Notes: a model not told the origin generated them from the letters alone. A stretch of 37,461 nt of DNA from JAICTV01 sp035634055 (GCA_035634055.1 DASQDR010000136.1:1-37461); one strand, 5' to 3'; counted from the first letter of the stretch, positions 24,851-35,626 are shown. Numbers and translations: made by a program.

Positions 24851-25324
24851 GTGGCCAAGGATCGCAAGGACAACCTCGCCCCGCGCATCAACAACCGGCG
24901 GGCGCTGCACGACTACTTCATCGAGGCCAAGCTCGAGTGCGGCATCGCGCTCCAGGGCAGCGAGGTGAAGTCGCTGCGCGACGGCAAGGGGCAGCTCCAG
25001 GACGCCTACGCGGCCGTGGAGAAGGGGCAACTGATCCTGTTCCAGGCGTACATCGACCCGTACACCAAGGCGGCCATCGCCTACAACCACGAGCCCACCC
25101 GCCCGCGCCGGCTGCTGGCGCACAAGCGCGAGATCAAGAAGCTGGCCGACGCCGCCACGCAGAAGGGGACCACGCTCATCCCGCTGGCGATCTACTTCAA
25201 GGGCGGCCGCGCGAAGGTGGAACTGGGCGTCGCCAAGGGCAAGCAGCACCACGACAAGCGCGATTCGATCCGCAAGAAGGAAATGGATCGGGACGTGCGG
25301 CGCGCCATGTCGCACCGGCGGTAG
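24851..25324 (+). CDS. smpB: SsrA (tmRNA)-binding protein SmpB
   Basis: A 157-residue protein, the normal SmpB length. SmpB carries tmRNA to stalled ribosomes for trans-translation. Recognisable blocks are NNRRALHDYFIEAKLECGIA, LQGSEVKSLRDGKGQLQDAY, YIDPYTKAAIAYNHEPTRPR and LLAHKREIKKL, plus the basic C-terminal tail KGKQHHDKRDSIRKKE that reaches into the mRNA channel. I chose the GTG at 24851 (VAKDRKDN) because the conserved region starts soon after and because a -10-like TAGAAT ends 8 bases upstream, suggesting a leaderless message. There is no SD. I did not find ssrA in the window. The GDPD-GlnRS frame follows on the same strand. Confidence 0.96.
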   Translation: MAKDRKDNLAPRINNRRALHDYFIEAKLECGIALQGSEVKSLRDGKGQLQDAYAAVEKGQLILFQAYIDPYTKAAIAYNHEPTRPRRLLAHKREIKKLADAATQKGTTLIPLAIYFKGGRAKVELGVAKGKQHHDKRDSIRKKEMDRDVRRAMSHRR

Positions 25325-25436
25325 GGCAGGGTGCGCGCGGATGGCCTCGTGCCGTCACGCCGGTCGCGCCGGCCGATCGGGCTGCGGCCCGCGGGCGGCA
25401 GTGGCCGATAATTGTGGTGTGAGCCGCCCCATCACC

Positions 25437-28037
<2,601 letters not shown>

Positions 28038-28046
28038 GCGGCTGCG

Positions 28047-28602
28047 CTACTCTCCGAGCCGCGTCAGAATATCTCTCCAGATGTGCATCACGCCAAGTTG
28101 GTCCGCCCACCGCTGGACGTGCGCACGATCGATGCGGTCGCCGCTCGTCTTCAGCATGCTCGCGATGTCGCGCAGGTGCTTTTCGGAGCCGCCCTCCTCG
28201 AAGTATTGCATCTTCGAGAGGATCACGTCCTCCGGCCGCGCGGCGTACCCCTCCAGGTCGGGCAGCAATCGCATCCGTTGACGCCCCGAGATCTGCTCTT
28301 TGCCCCAGGCGTCTGCCCGTGAGGATCATGAAGTCGATCTTGTTGCCGGACGAAGGGTCCAGCACGTTGAACTGCCCGCGGTTACGCAGAGCCTCGCTGG
28401 CGGCCTCGCGGCTCACGTAGAAGTCATCGGGGGGAAACGCGGCACACAGTTGTTCTAGCTGCGCCGCTTGCGGCGAGATCTCGAAATCGATGTCCTGCGT
28501 GAGCCGCGGGTCTCTGTAAATGCCGCTGGCCAGGGATTCGACAAGCATGTACGGGACGTTGAGCCGTTCCAGGACGTCAACCGCGTACCTGAGGAGTCTC
28601 AT
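28047..28602 (-). pseudogene. Frameshifted MenT-like nucleotidyltransferase toxin
   Basis: This gene matches a small nucleotidyltransferase of the AbiEii/MenT type but is broken. The first part, from the ATG at 28602, runs VLERLNVPYMLVESLASGIY, then DPRLTQDIDFEI (D37, D39 of the DxD) and NKIDFMILTGR (D90). The homology then moves to another frame at about 28311: AWGKEQISGRQRMRLLPDL, PEDVILSKMQYFEEGG and the end LTRLGE at 28047. One extra or two missing bases explain the shift. The usual Gly-Ser of the nucleotidyltransferase motif is Glu-Ser here (E22, GAA where GGA would give Gly), a second possible lesion. The start overlaps the antitoxin-like stop (ATGA). It lies 9 bases from the glnS stop, convergent with it. 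It could be a sequencing error, but two independent changes favour decay. Confidence 0.75.
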
Positions 28603-28823
28603 CCTGTTGCACGGGTCATCCTCCGTGCCACCTCGCGCGCGACCTGCTCATCAGTCCATTGCGGATGCCACGTCCGAAGCGCGCCCTCGATGCGCAGCCG
28701 CATCGTTCGGTTGGCGGCGAAGATCATCTCCATCTTTTCAGCCGGGGCCTTGCGGCGCAGGATCTCCGCCACGTCATCGTCGATGACCTCAATCCGTCGC
28801 GGATCGAAGCTCCGTTGGCCCAT
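28599..28823 (-). CDS. MenA/Rv0078B-like antitoxin
   Basis: A 74-residue protein: PRRIEVIDDDVAEILRRKAP, AEKMEMIFAANRTMRLRIEG, then LRTWHPQWTDEQVAREVARR. This pattern (an R-K-A/T-P-A-E segment, a helix, then HPxWxxxxVxxEVARR) resembles the Rv0078B-related antitoxin family that pairs with MenT1-type nucleotidyltransferases. Its stop overlaps the toxin start by four bases (ATGA), so translation is coupled. Its ATG lies only three bases after the gltX stop, suggesting it is read from the gltX message. A TATATT at 28829-28834 could be a weak promoter of its own. The frame is intact although the toxin gene is not. Family assignment is from memory of the pattern. Confidence 0.7.
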   Translation of the reverse strand: MGQRSFDPRRIEVIDDDVAEILRRKAPAEKMEMIFAANRTMRLRIEGALRTWHPQWTDEQVAREVARRMTRATG

Positions 28824-28826
28824 GAT

Positions 28827-30482
28827 CTAATATACCGCCGTTCCCAGGCACCGGTCGATCCGCGCCAAGGTGCTCTCTCGGCCGAGGAAATCCAGGCTCT
28901 GGAAGATCGGCGGGCTGACCGTGCCGCCGCTGATGGCGACGCGCAGAGGTTGGGCGACCTTGCCGAGGCCTAGTTGCTTCTGGTCGCAGTACTGCTGGAC
29001 GATCTTCTCGATCGTCTCGTGCCGCCAGTCGGTGATGTTCGGCAGGACGTCGCCCAGCTCTTGCAGCACCGTGACACCCTGGCGGTCGTTCTTGCGGAGG
29101 ACCTTCTCCACCGCGTCGGGGTCGTAGTTGATTTGGTCGTCGGCGACGAAGAGGAAGCGGGACGCCTCGTCCACCTCGCGCAGCAGCCGAAAACCCTTCT
29201 TCATCTCCAGCAGCTTGACGAGCTGGTCGTCGCTGGCGCGCTGGAGCGGGGAATCGGGGTTCACCTCCAGGTAGGCGCGGAACGCGGGCACGAGCTGCGG
29301 CGCGGGCGTGGCTTCGCCGTGCTGGGTGTTGAAGGCGAGCAGCTTAGCGCGGTCGAACTTGGCGTTGGACTTGCCAATGCCGGCGACGGAGAACAGCTCG
29401 GTCATCTCGGTCATGGTCATGCGCTCCCTGTCCCCGCCGGGCGACCAGCCGAGCAGGGCGAGGAAGTTCAGCAGCGCGTCGGGGAAGTAGCCGTTGCGAC
29501 GGAAATCGTGGACCAGGATTTCCGGGAGGTCCGATTCCGTCATCCCGATCACGTGCATGAGCGCGGACTGCTCCGGAAGGTCGAGCTGCTTGCTGGCGTT
29601 GTTGAGCCACTCTTCAAAGTGTGAAACCGCGACCGACGCGGCGGCCGCCACGTCGGAAGGAGATTGCCGGGTATTCTTGAGGTGGAGCTGGGTGGCGGCG
29701 CGAATCTTCTTGTCGCGGTCGCGCTTGCCCATCTTGGAACCGTCGAGGTTCATGATGATGGGGAGGTGGCCGTAGGTCGGGCGCGGGTAGCCGAGCGCTT
29801 CCTGGAGCGCGATGTGGAGGAAGGTGTTCTTGGTGTGCTCCTGCCCGCGCAGGATGTGGGTCACGCGCATCTCGGCGTCGTCGACCACCACGGCGAAGTG
29901 GTAAGTCGGCATGCCGTCGGCCTTCTTGATGACGAAGTCCTGCACCTCGTCCGGGCCGAGCACGATCTCCTTGCCCAGCACCTCGTCGTGGAAGCGGTAC
30001 TCCTTCACCGGCATGGCGAAGCGCACCACGTGCGGCCGGCCCTCGCCCTCGAACTGCTTCACCTGCTCGGCGCTCAGGTCGCGGCGGCGGTAGACGAACT
30101 GGCGCTTCTCCCGCTCCGCCGCCTTGCGCAGCAGGTCGAGTTCCTCCGGCGTCTCGTACGCCCGGTACGCGAGGTTGCGCTGCACGAGCGACTCGATGAT
30201 GGCGTCATAAACGTGCTTTCGCCTGGACTGGTAGACGAGGTCGGCGGCGTTGTCCCAGTGCAGGCCGAGCCAGCGCAGGTCGTCGAGCAGTTGCAGCGTG
30301 GCCTGCTCGGTGCTGCGCGCCAGGTCGGTGTCCTCGATGCGCAGCAGAAACTTCCCGGCGCCGCCGGCGTGGCGGGCGAGCAGCCAGGAGAACAGCGCGG
30401 TGCGCGCGCCGCCGACGTGCAGGTATCCGGTGGGCGAGGGGGCGAAACGGGTGACGACGGTATCGGCGGAAGCGGCGGGCAT
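28827..30482 (-). CDS. gltX: Glutamyl-tRNA synthetase
   Basis: A 551-residue class I synthetase that charges tRNA-Glu. The signature region is TRFAPSPTGYLHVGGARTAL, with HVGG as the HIGH element (22-25). It continues with LLRIEDTDLARS, RGQEHTKNTFLH and MNLDGSKMGKRD, where KMGKR is the KMSKS element near residue 250. The C-terminal anticodon-binding region follows. I chose the ATG at 30482 (MPAASADTVV) because it is close to the conserved start and 10 bases after a promoter; an in-frame ATG at 30542 is less likely. The antitoxin-like gene begins three bases after its stop. With GlnRS also present nearby, Gln-tRNA is probably made directly rather than by transamidation, although that does not exclude GatCAB elsewhere. 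Confidence 0.96.
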   Translation of the reverse strand: MPAASADTVVTRFAPSPTGYLHVGGARTALFSWLLARHAGGAGKFLLRIEDTDLARSTEQATLQLLDDLRWLGLHWDNAADLVYQSRRKHVYDAIIESLVQRNLAYRAYETPEELDLLRKAAEREKRQFVYRRRDLSAEQVKQFEGEGRPHVVRFAMPVKEYRFHDEVLGKEIVLGPDEVQDFVIKKADGMPTYHFAVVVDDAEMRVTHILRGQEHTKNTFLHIALQEALGYPRPTYGHLPIIMNLDGSKMGKRDRDKKIRAATQLHLKNTRQSPSDVAAAASVAVSHFEEWLNNASKQLDLPEQSALMHVIGMTESDLPEILVHDFRRNGYFPDALLNFLALLGWSPGGDRERMTMTEMTELFSVAGIGKSNAKFDRAKLLAFNTQHGEATPAPQLVPAFRAYLEVNPDSPLQRASDDQLVKLLEMKKGFRLLREVDEASRFLFVADDQINYDPDAVEKVLRKNDRQGVTVLQELGDVLPNITDWRHETIEKIVQQYCDQKQLGLGKVAQPLRVAISGGTVSPPIFQSLDFLGRESTLARIDRCLGTAVY

Positions 30483-30492
30483 AGGCCGCGCG

Positions 30493-30520
30493 ATTATCCG
30501 GAGCGGGCGCGCGATGGCAA
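30493..30520 (-). promoter_or_regulatory. Promoter of gltX
   Basis: -35 TTGCCA (30515-30520) and -10 GATAAT (30493-30498) are separated by 16 bases, each differing from consensus at one position. The -10 ends 10 bases before the ATG, so the leader would be only a few bases long. Confidence 0.6.
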
Positions 30521-30581
30521 GCGTGATGGCAAGCGGGCTCACACGCGCGGCGTCGCCGGCGCGGGCACTGACAAGGTCGGC

Positions 30582-31628
30582 TCAGGCGTGCGCCGCGGGC
30601 GCGGGCGGCGACTTTCGGCGGATACGGGAGAAGACCCAGTTCGCCAGGCCGTACGACGAGTAAAGCATCATCCCGATCGCCAGCGTGTACTGGTGCCACA
30701 CGACCAGCAGCAGCAGCAGCACGACCACGAACAGCAGCCGCGCGATCGACCGCCGCCCGCGCAGGTACTGGTTGACCAGGTGCGGGGAGCGGATGTTGGC
30801 GACCATGAGCAGCCCGGTCGCCAGCACGACGACGGGCAGGACGTAGACGCAGGCGTTGGCGAGGACGCGCGCGGTGGCGTAGTCGGTGCCGAGCGAGCGG
30901 AGGTCCTGCTGCATGAGGATCCATGCCGCCACCGCGCCGCCGGCCCCGGGGCTGGGTAGGCCGAGGAAGCTGAAGTGGTGCTGCTCGCCGTGCTCGTTGC
31001 TGACGTTGAAGCGCGCCAGGCGGATGGCGGCGCAACTGAAGTAAAGGGCGCCGATGGCCCAGTTTAGCCGCGCCAGCGCGACCGGCACGTGGTGGACATC
31101 GAGCACCTCGAGGCGGAAGAGCTGGAGCGCGATAAACGCCGGGGCAGCGCCGAAGCTGACGACGTCGGCGAGGCTGTCGAGCTGCCCGCCGAAATCAGTC
31201 GTGTGCCGCGTCAGCCGCGCCAGCCGCCCGTCCAGGGCGTCGAAAACCATGGCGGCGAAGATGAGGTAGGCGGCGGCGGTGAAGCCGTGCTGCGCCCAGA
31301 AGCGGGTGAGGTCGTCACGGAAGATCATCCGTCCGGGGCCGCTCTCCAGCGCGGTCGCCGCCAGCGCCGCGACGTACATCGCGCCGAACCCGCAGATGGC
31401 GTTGCCAAGGGTCGCCAGGCTGGGCAGGAAGTAGACCGACCGCACGTAAGCGCGGCGACCGTGGCGGCGCATGCGGCGGCGGCGGTGCTCGCGGCGGCGG
31501 CGATCGTCGTGGTCCGGGGAGTGCGACGCGTGCCGGGAACGCGAGTCCGCCGACGTCACCGCCGTCGCCGCGGGCGTTATGGCGGCCACCGGGTGAAGCG
31601 GGTCGCGCTGACTCTGCGGCTGGGTCAC
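30582..31628 (-). CDS. pssA: CDP-diacylglycerol-serine O-phosphatidyltransferase
   Basis: A 348-residue integral membrane enzyme that makes phosphatidylserine from CDP-diacylglycerol and serine. The full CDP-alcohol phosphotransferase motif DGx2ARx8Gx3Dx3D is present: DGRLAR at 133-138, G147, D151 and D155. About eight hydrophobic segments follow the start of the domain at FLPSLATLGNAICGFGAMYV. The first 60 residues are polar and rich in His, Arg and Ala, which is unusual; an ATG at codon 53 (31472) could be the true start. The frame opens with GTG at 31628, with GAGGG about 10 bases upstream. It lies downstream of psd, which uses its product, with 184 bases between. Confidence 0.92.
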   Translation of the reverse strand: MTQPQSQRDPLHPVAAITPAATAVTSADSRSRHASHSPDHDDRRRREHRRRRMRRHGRRAYVRSVYFLPSLATLGNAICGFGAMYVAALAATALESGPGRMIFRDDLTRFWAQHGFTAAAYLIFAAMVFDALDGRLARLTRHTTDFGGQLDSLADVVSFGAAPAFIALQLFRLEVLDVHHVPVALARLNWAIGALYFSCAAIRLARFNVSNEHGEQHHFSFLGLPSPGAGGAVAAWILMQQDLRSLGTDYATARVLANACVYVLPVVVLATGLLMVANIRSPHLVNQYLRGRRSIARLLFVVVLLLLLVVWHQYTLAIGMMLYSSYGLANWVFSRIRRKSPPAPAAHA

Positions 31629-31812
31629 GGCATCGCCCTCACAACTCCGTCATCCGCCCGATCGCTCCGCCCGTTGCGTCCGCGCATCCCTGCCCGGCGT
31701 CTGTCGCTCGAACGTGCAATCCCCACGGAGCGGCGCCGGGCGCCCAGGCCGCGATCAAACCGGTGTCGCCTTGCGTACCCGCCCAAGCGACCGTCGCACG
31801 CATGCGCTCCGG

Positions 31813-32553
31813 TCAAGCCGGCGTCGCGCGGCCGACCAGCGGCTCGTACTCGTCGGGCACGTCCCGCGCCGCCTGGAGGGTGTGGATCGGCTCGCCCAGC
31901 ACGACGATGATGTCCGCCCCGCCGCGCACCGTCTGGCCGACCTGCACCTTCGCCTGCGGGGCCAGCGACATCGGCACGTAGAGCTCCGTGCGGCTGCCGA
32001 ACTTGATCATGCCGATCCGCTGCCCGCGCGTCAGGCGGTCCCCCTCGTGGGCATCGAAGATGATCCGCCGGGCGATCAGCCCGACGATCTGCTTCACCAC
32101 CGCGACCGGCTTGCCCGTGTCCGGCTCGGCCAGCACCACCGTGTTCGACTCGTTCTCGTCGCTGGCCTTGGCGTGGCTCATCGCGTTGATGAACTTGCCC
32201 TTCTTGTACTCGACCTTGACCACCTTGCCGTCGCACGGGCTGCGGTTGACGTGGACGTTGAAGACCGAGAGGAAGATCCCGACGCGCAGCGCCGGCCCGC
32301 CCCCGAGCAGGTCGTAGTTGGGAAGCTCGGTGATGTCCGAGACGGTGCCGTCGGCGGGGCTGACCATGACGTGCTGCTCGGCCGGGATCTGCCGCTCGGG
32401 GTCGCGGAAGAACGCGAACAGCCAGACCAGCACCGGCAGCACGATGAACGAGACCGGCCACCAGAACGACCACCCCAGCACGACCGCGGCGGCGACCAGA
32501 ACGAACGACCCGATCAACATCTCGCGGAACCCGTGCCGCGTTAAGGGGACCAT
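31813..32553 (-). CDS. psd: Phosphatidylserine decarboxylase
   Basis: A 246-residue enzyme that converts phosphatidylserine to phosphatidylethanolamine. It is a pyruvoyl enzyme: self-cleavage occurs at the Gly-Ser pair in MIKFGSRTEL (G186-S187), giving beta and alpha chains. Other family blocks are FFRDPERQIP (about 48-57), SPADGTV (65-71), NVHVNRSPCDGKV (99-111) and KQIVGLIARRI. Two hydrophobic segments lie near the N-terminus (about 12-47). The length matches the short PSD type. The ATG at 32553 follows a promoter with only six bases between, and there is no SD. It acts in the cytoplasmic membrane together with the downstream pssA product. Confidence 0.95.
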   Translation of the reverse strand: MVPLTRHGFREMLIGSFVLVAAAVVLGWSFWWPVSFIVLPVLVWLFAFFRDPERQIPAEQHVMVSPADGTVSDITELPNYDLLGGGPALRVGIFLSVFNVHVNRSPCDGKVVKVEYKKGKFINAMSHAKASDENESNTVVLAEPDTGKPVAVVKQIVGLIARRIIFDAHEGDRLTRGQRIGMIKFGSRTELYVPMSLAPQAKVQVGQTVRGGADIIVVLGEPIHTLQAARDVPDEYEPLVGRATPA

Positions 32554-32559
32554 GAATGC

Positions 32560-32588
32560 AGGCTAGGATGGAGGAGAAATTCTGTCAA
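32560..32588 (-). promoter_or_regulatory. Promoter of psd, leaderless type
   Basis: A perfect -35 TTGACA (32583-32588), a 17-base spacer, and -10 TAGCCT (32560-32565), of the TANNNT form. Six bases separate the -10 from the ATG at 32553, the spacing expected for a leaderless message. Confidence 0.6.
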
Positions 32589-32714
32589 CGCGGGAGCGGC
32601 GCGCGCGGACGGGGGCGAGGAAAGAGAGAACACCGCCCACCATGGAAGGTCGAGCGAAAGGAGGGCCCGACCGCCAAAGCTGTCGGCAGGCGCGGCCGCG
32701 GTAGGCTTCGCGCA

Positions 32715-33713
32715 TCACCGCGACTTGATCGCCATCATGTGTTCGCTCGGCACCTTGACGTTGTACGCCAGGCGGACGGCTTCCATGCCGCGGATGATCC
32801 AGTAGCTGACGTCGATCTCCCACCAGCGCAGGCCGTGGCGGGCGGACGTGGGAAAGGCGTGGTGGTTGTTATGCCAACCCTCGCCCATCGCCAGCACGCC
32901 GAAGACGAAGTTGTTGCGGCTCTCGTCGTGGCTCTTGAACGGGCGGCTGCCCCAGAGGTGGCAGACGGAGTTGATGCTCCAGGTGACGTGGTGGACCAGG
33001 AAGATCCGCGCCAGCCCGCCCCACAGGAACCCCAGCAGCGCGCCGCTCCACGAGAGCGTCAGCAGCCCGCCGAGCAGCGCCGGGATGAGCAGCCCGGCGA
33101 TCACCCAGACCGGGAACAGGGCGCTGACCTTGCGGAGCAGGCCGTCCTTCTGGAGGTCGGCAACGTAGCGGAACAGGTCGGGGGCGTCGGCGCGGAACAT
33201 CCATCCGATGTGGGCGTGCCACAGGCCCTTGAGCACCCCGGCGACGCCGGAGCCGGCGGCGTGCGGGGAGTGCGGGTCCTCCTCGGTATCGGAGTGCTGG
33301 TGGTGCCGGCGGTGCGTTGCCACCCACTGAAACAGCGGCCCCTGCACCGCCATCGACCCTAGCACGCCGAAGATGAACTTCACGGCGCGGTTGGTCTCAA
33401 AGGCGCGGTGCGTGAACAGGCGGTGAAAGCCGACGGTGATGCCGACGGTGGTCAGCAGGTACATGACGAACAGGATCGCCAGCGGCACCCACCCGAACCC
33501 TAGGCCCCAGTGCAGGGCAATGGCGGCGACCAGCCCGACGAACGGGATCAGGACGGCCAGCAGGTTCACGATCTTCACCGCGAGCGAGGCGGGCGCGGCG
33601 TGGTGCTGTTGCCCGTGCGGCTCGTCGTGCGCTGCTTGGTGCGCGTGCGTGATCTCGTTGTCGGTCGAGGGGTCAATGGCGGAAGATTGCGTTGAATTCA
33701 AGGTTGCATCCAT
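32715..33713 (-). CDS. Delta-9-type acyl-CoA/fatty-acid desaturase
   Basis: A 332-residue membrane di-iron desaturase that inserts a double bond into acyl chains. All three histidine boxes are present: HRLFTH (97-102), HRRHH (134-138) and HNNHH (281-285), each in the usual context (GITVGFHRLFTH, WVATHRRHHQHSD, GEGWHNNHHAFP). Four or more hydrophobic segments are visible. The first 45 residues are polar and His-rich (HAHQAAHDEPHGQQHH) and are not part of the usual core; the extra histidines could bind metal. The electron donor is not evident. It lies upstream of psd/pssA on the same strand but has its own promoter, so it is grouped by theme (membrane lipid) rather than clearly in one operon. 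Confidence 0.94.
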   Translation of the reverse strand: MDATLNSTQSSAIDPSTDNEITHAHQAAHDEPHGQQHHAAPASLAVKIVNLLAVLIPFVGLVAAIALHWGLGFGWVPLAILFVMYLLTTVGITVGFHRLFTHRAFETNRAVKFIFGVLGSMAVQGPLFQWVATHRRHHQHSDTEEDPHSPHAAGSGVAGVLKGLWHAHIGWMFRADAPDLFRYVADLQKDGLLRKVSALFPVWVIAGLLIPALLGGLLTLSWSGALLGFLWGGLARIFLVHHVTWSINSVCHLWGSRPFKSHDESRNNFVFGVLAMGEGWHNNHHAFPTSARHGLRWWEIDVSYWIIRGMEAVRLAYNVKVPSEHMMAIKSR

Positions 33714-33808
33714 TGCCCCGCGCGCGGCGGTCGGCCGGGCAAGTGGGGCACGCGAGAGTGAACTGTTCAGCAGCGCCGCCGAACGAACGGACCGTCGGGC
33801 CGCAGCAA

Positions 33809-33814
33809 ATTATA
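33809..33814 (-). promoter_or_regulatory. Candidate -10 box of desaturase gene
   Basis: A consensus TATAAT sits 95 bases before the desaturase ATG, in an otherwise GC-rich gap downstream of the aminotransferase gene. A TGGACC at a 19-base spacing is the best -35. This would give a leader of about 85 bases, which is different from the short leaders of its neighbours. Confidence 0.5.
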
Positions 33815-33866
33815 CGTTCGCCGACGCGGTTATGGTCCACCAGGAAAACTTTTTCCGTCGCCTGCG

Positions 33867-34781
33867 CTAGCTTGTTATCGACATTGCGGTGCCTTCGTCC
33901 GCAGCACGCGCCAGGACGGAAAACCGCCGCGACAAAAGTTCGAACACCGAGCCCGGCCCGGGGCGCGCGAAGGCGTGATGATCGATGCGCGTGACGGGGA
34001 CCAGCTCGCCCATCGTGCCGGTGCAGAAGAGCTCGTCGGCGGCGGTGAACTCCTCCGGCGTCACGTCGCGCACTTCGTGCGCGATGCTTTCCGACGCGCA
34101 CAGTTCCAGCACGGCCGCGCGGGTGATCCCCTCGGGGCAGGCGCGGGTGGTCGGCGTGATGACGGTGCCGCCCTTGACCATGAACACGTGCGTCGCACTG
34201 GTTTCGGCGACGAAGCCGGCCGGGTCCAGCAGCAGCGCGTCGTCGGCGCCGGCGGCGTTGGCCTGGAGCTTGGCCAGGATCGACGTGAGCTGGTTGCACG
34301 AGTGGATGTGCTGGTCGAGCACGTCTGCGAACGGCCGCCGCACCGTCGCGGTCACCAGTGCGATGCCGCCCTTGTCGAACACCGGCGGCTTGTGCTCGGC
34401 CAGGATGATCAGCGAGCACCCGCCGGTGTTCACCCGCGGGTCCAGGCCGGACGTGTACTTGACGCCGCGCGTCACGGTCAGGCGGACGTGCACACCATCG
34501 GTCATGCCGTTGGCCGCCAGCGTGCGGGCGAGCTGCTGGACGAGGTAATCGTCGACGGGGTAACCCTCGTAGCGCAGCGCACCGGCAGATTTGCGCAGGC
34601 GGGCGAGGTGCTGGCGGAGGCGGAAGATCCGCCCGTCGTACAGCCGCAGCCCTTCCCAAACGGCGTCGCCGTTCTGCACCGACGAGTCGAACGGCGACAC
34701 CGCCGCCTCATCGCGGCGCACCAGCCGCCCGTTGACGTTGACGATCAGGTCGGCGTTGCGCGCGTCGTAGCGTTGGAGCAT
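33867..34781 (-). CDS. Class IV (branched-chain/D-amino-acid type) aminotransferase-like protein
   Basis: A 304-residue member of fold-type IV PLP proteins (IlvE, D-amino-acid transaminase, PabC). Family blocks are present: GDAVWEGLRLYDGRIFRLRQ, LTVTRGVKY, LAKLQANAAGADDALLLDPA, FVAETSATHVFMVKGG (Glu of the PLP site) and CPEGITRAAVLELC. However, the catalytic lysine that forms the PLP Schiff base, found in the IKSLN-type motif, is replaced: the sequence is DQHIHSCNQL with H160 (codon 34302-34304) in that place. Lys to His needs two base changes, so a read error is unlikely. I chose the ATG at 34781, 16 bases after the sulfotransferase-like stop; upstream residues of the open frame are antisense noise. 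It is probably cotranscribed with that gene. Activity as a normal transaminase is doubtful. Confidence 0.88.
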   Translation of the reverse strand: MLQRYDARNADLIVNVNGRLVRRDEAAVSPFDSSVQNGDAVWEGLRLYDGRIFRLRQHLARLRKSAGALRYEGYPVDDYLVQQLARTLAANGMTDGVHVRLTVTRGVKYTSGLDPRVNTGGCSLIILAEHKPPVFDKGGIALVTATVRRPFADVLDQHIHSCNQLTSILAKLQANAAGADDALLLDPAGFVAETSATHVFMVKGGTVITPTTRACPEGITRAAVLELCASESIAHEVRDVTPEEFTAADELFCTGTMGELVPVTRIDHHAFARPGPGSVFELLSRRFSVLARAADEGTAMSITS

Positions 34782-34797
34782 AAGGGTTTCGCCACGT

Positions 34798-35541
34798 TCA
34801 CAGCTTGTGCGTGGCCAGGCGGTCGTACAGCGCGCGGGCCTGGCGGTGCATCGGCTGGAGGTGCTCGGGCACCGGTTGGTTCTTCGGGCGATACGCGTCG
34901 AACCCCGTGGACTGGTAGACCGCGTCGTACCAGTGCGGCGCCCAGTTGCCGTCGTCCGGGTGCGGGCCGCGCGGCCAGGAAAGCATCGCGTCGGTGAACT
35001 CGATCCCCAGCGCCGCGCACAGGCGGGCGAGCGTCCGCCGGGGGTCAAGCAGCACGTCGCGCGCGTCGATGACCGGCGGCGTCCGGCCCGCCGCGCGGGC
35101 GGCGCGCTCGAACAGGTCCACCTGGTACGGCAGGCCGGTCTCCGCCAGCGTCATCTCGGGGTGGACCTTGGTGTAGGAGGTGATGACGTCGGCCGGGTCG
35201 CGGATCAGAAACGCGTGGGTCAGCAGCCCGCCGTCGATCAGCCGCTGTGCGTCCACGTGCGGCAGCATGTGATGGGCCATGTGCTTCTGGTACCAGACCG
35301 CCCGCCCGCCGGGGACCGGGCCAGTGATGAAGTCGATCACCTTGCGCCAATCGTTCTCGTAGGCGGCGATGACCTGCTCGCGACCGGGGTGGGCGATGCC
35401 GGCCTCGCGGAGGTAGTGAGCGTAGAACGGCTCGTCGAGCACGGCCGCGTCAGGGCGCGACGAGAAAGACCGCATCAGAGCCGTGGAGAGGTTCCGCGGC
35501 CCGGACCACATCGCGATCCGAAGAGGACGAGGCGTCGCCAT
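34798..35541 (-). CDS. Sulfotransferase-like P-loop protein
   Basis: A 247-residue protein of the sulfotransferase superfamily. The N-terminal MWSGPRNLSTALMRSF fits the 5'-phosphosulfate-binding loop and LIRDPADVITSYTKV fits the 3'-phosphate-binding motif of PAPS-dependent enzymes. A third block is VIDARDVLLDPRRTLARLCA, the dimer/structural segment common in this superfamily. The C-terminus, rich in Trp and His (SWPRGPHPDDGNWAPHWYDA), is characteristic of the subgroup that occurs next to or fused with class IV aminotransferase-like domains. The acceptor substrate is unknown. A TACAGT at 35550-35555 ends 8 bases before the ATG at 35541 and may be a -10 box. The aminotransferase-like gene follows after 16 bases, so the two likely form an operon. 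Confidence 0.85.
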   Translation of the reverse strand: MATPRPLRIAMWSGPRNLSTALMRSFSSRPDAAVLDEPFYAHYLREAGIAHPGREQVIAAYENDWRKVIDFITGPVPGGRAVWYQKHMAHHMLPHVDAQRLIDGGLLTHAFLIRDPADVITSYTKVHPEMTLAETGLPYQVDLFERAARAAGRTPPVIDARDVLLDPRRTLARLCAALGIEFTDAMLSWPRGPHPDDGNWAPHWYDAVYQSTGFDAYRPKNQPVPEHLQPMHRQARALYDRLATHKL

Positions 35542-35626
35542 GGCGGCGGACTGTACCAGAAGAGGGCTTGGCCGAGGCTACACCCGTGCCCCCGGCGGTC
35601 TCACGCGTTAACCCCGTGGGGGCGGC

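Noticed and set aside
34782..35048. Upstream extension of the aminotransferase-like frame
   Set aside because: It overlaps the sulfotransferase-like gene and gives Arg/Thr/Ser noise. The family homology begins at MLQRYDARN.
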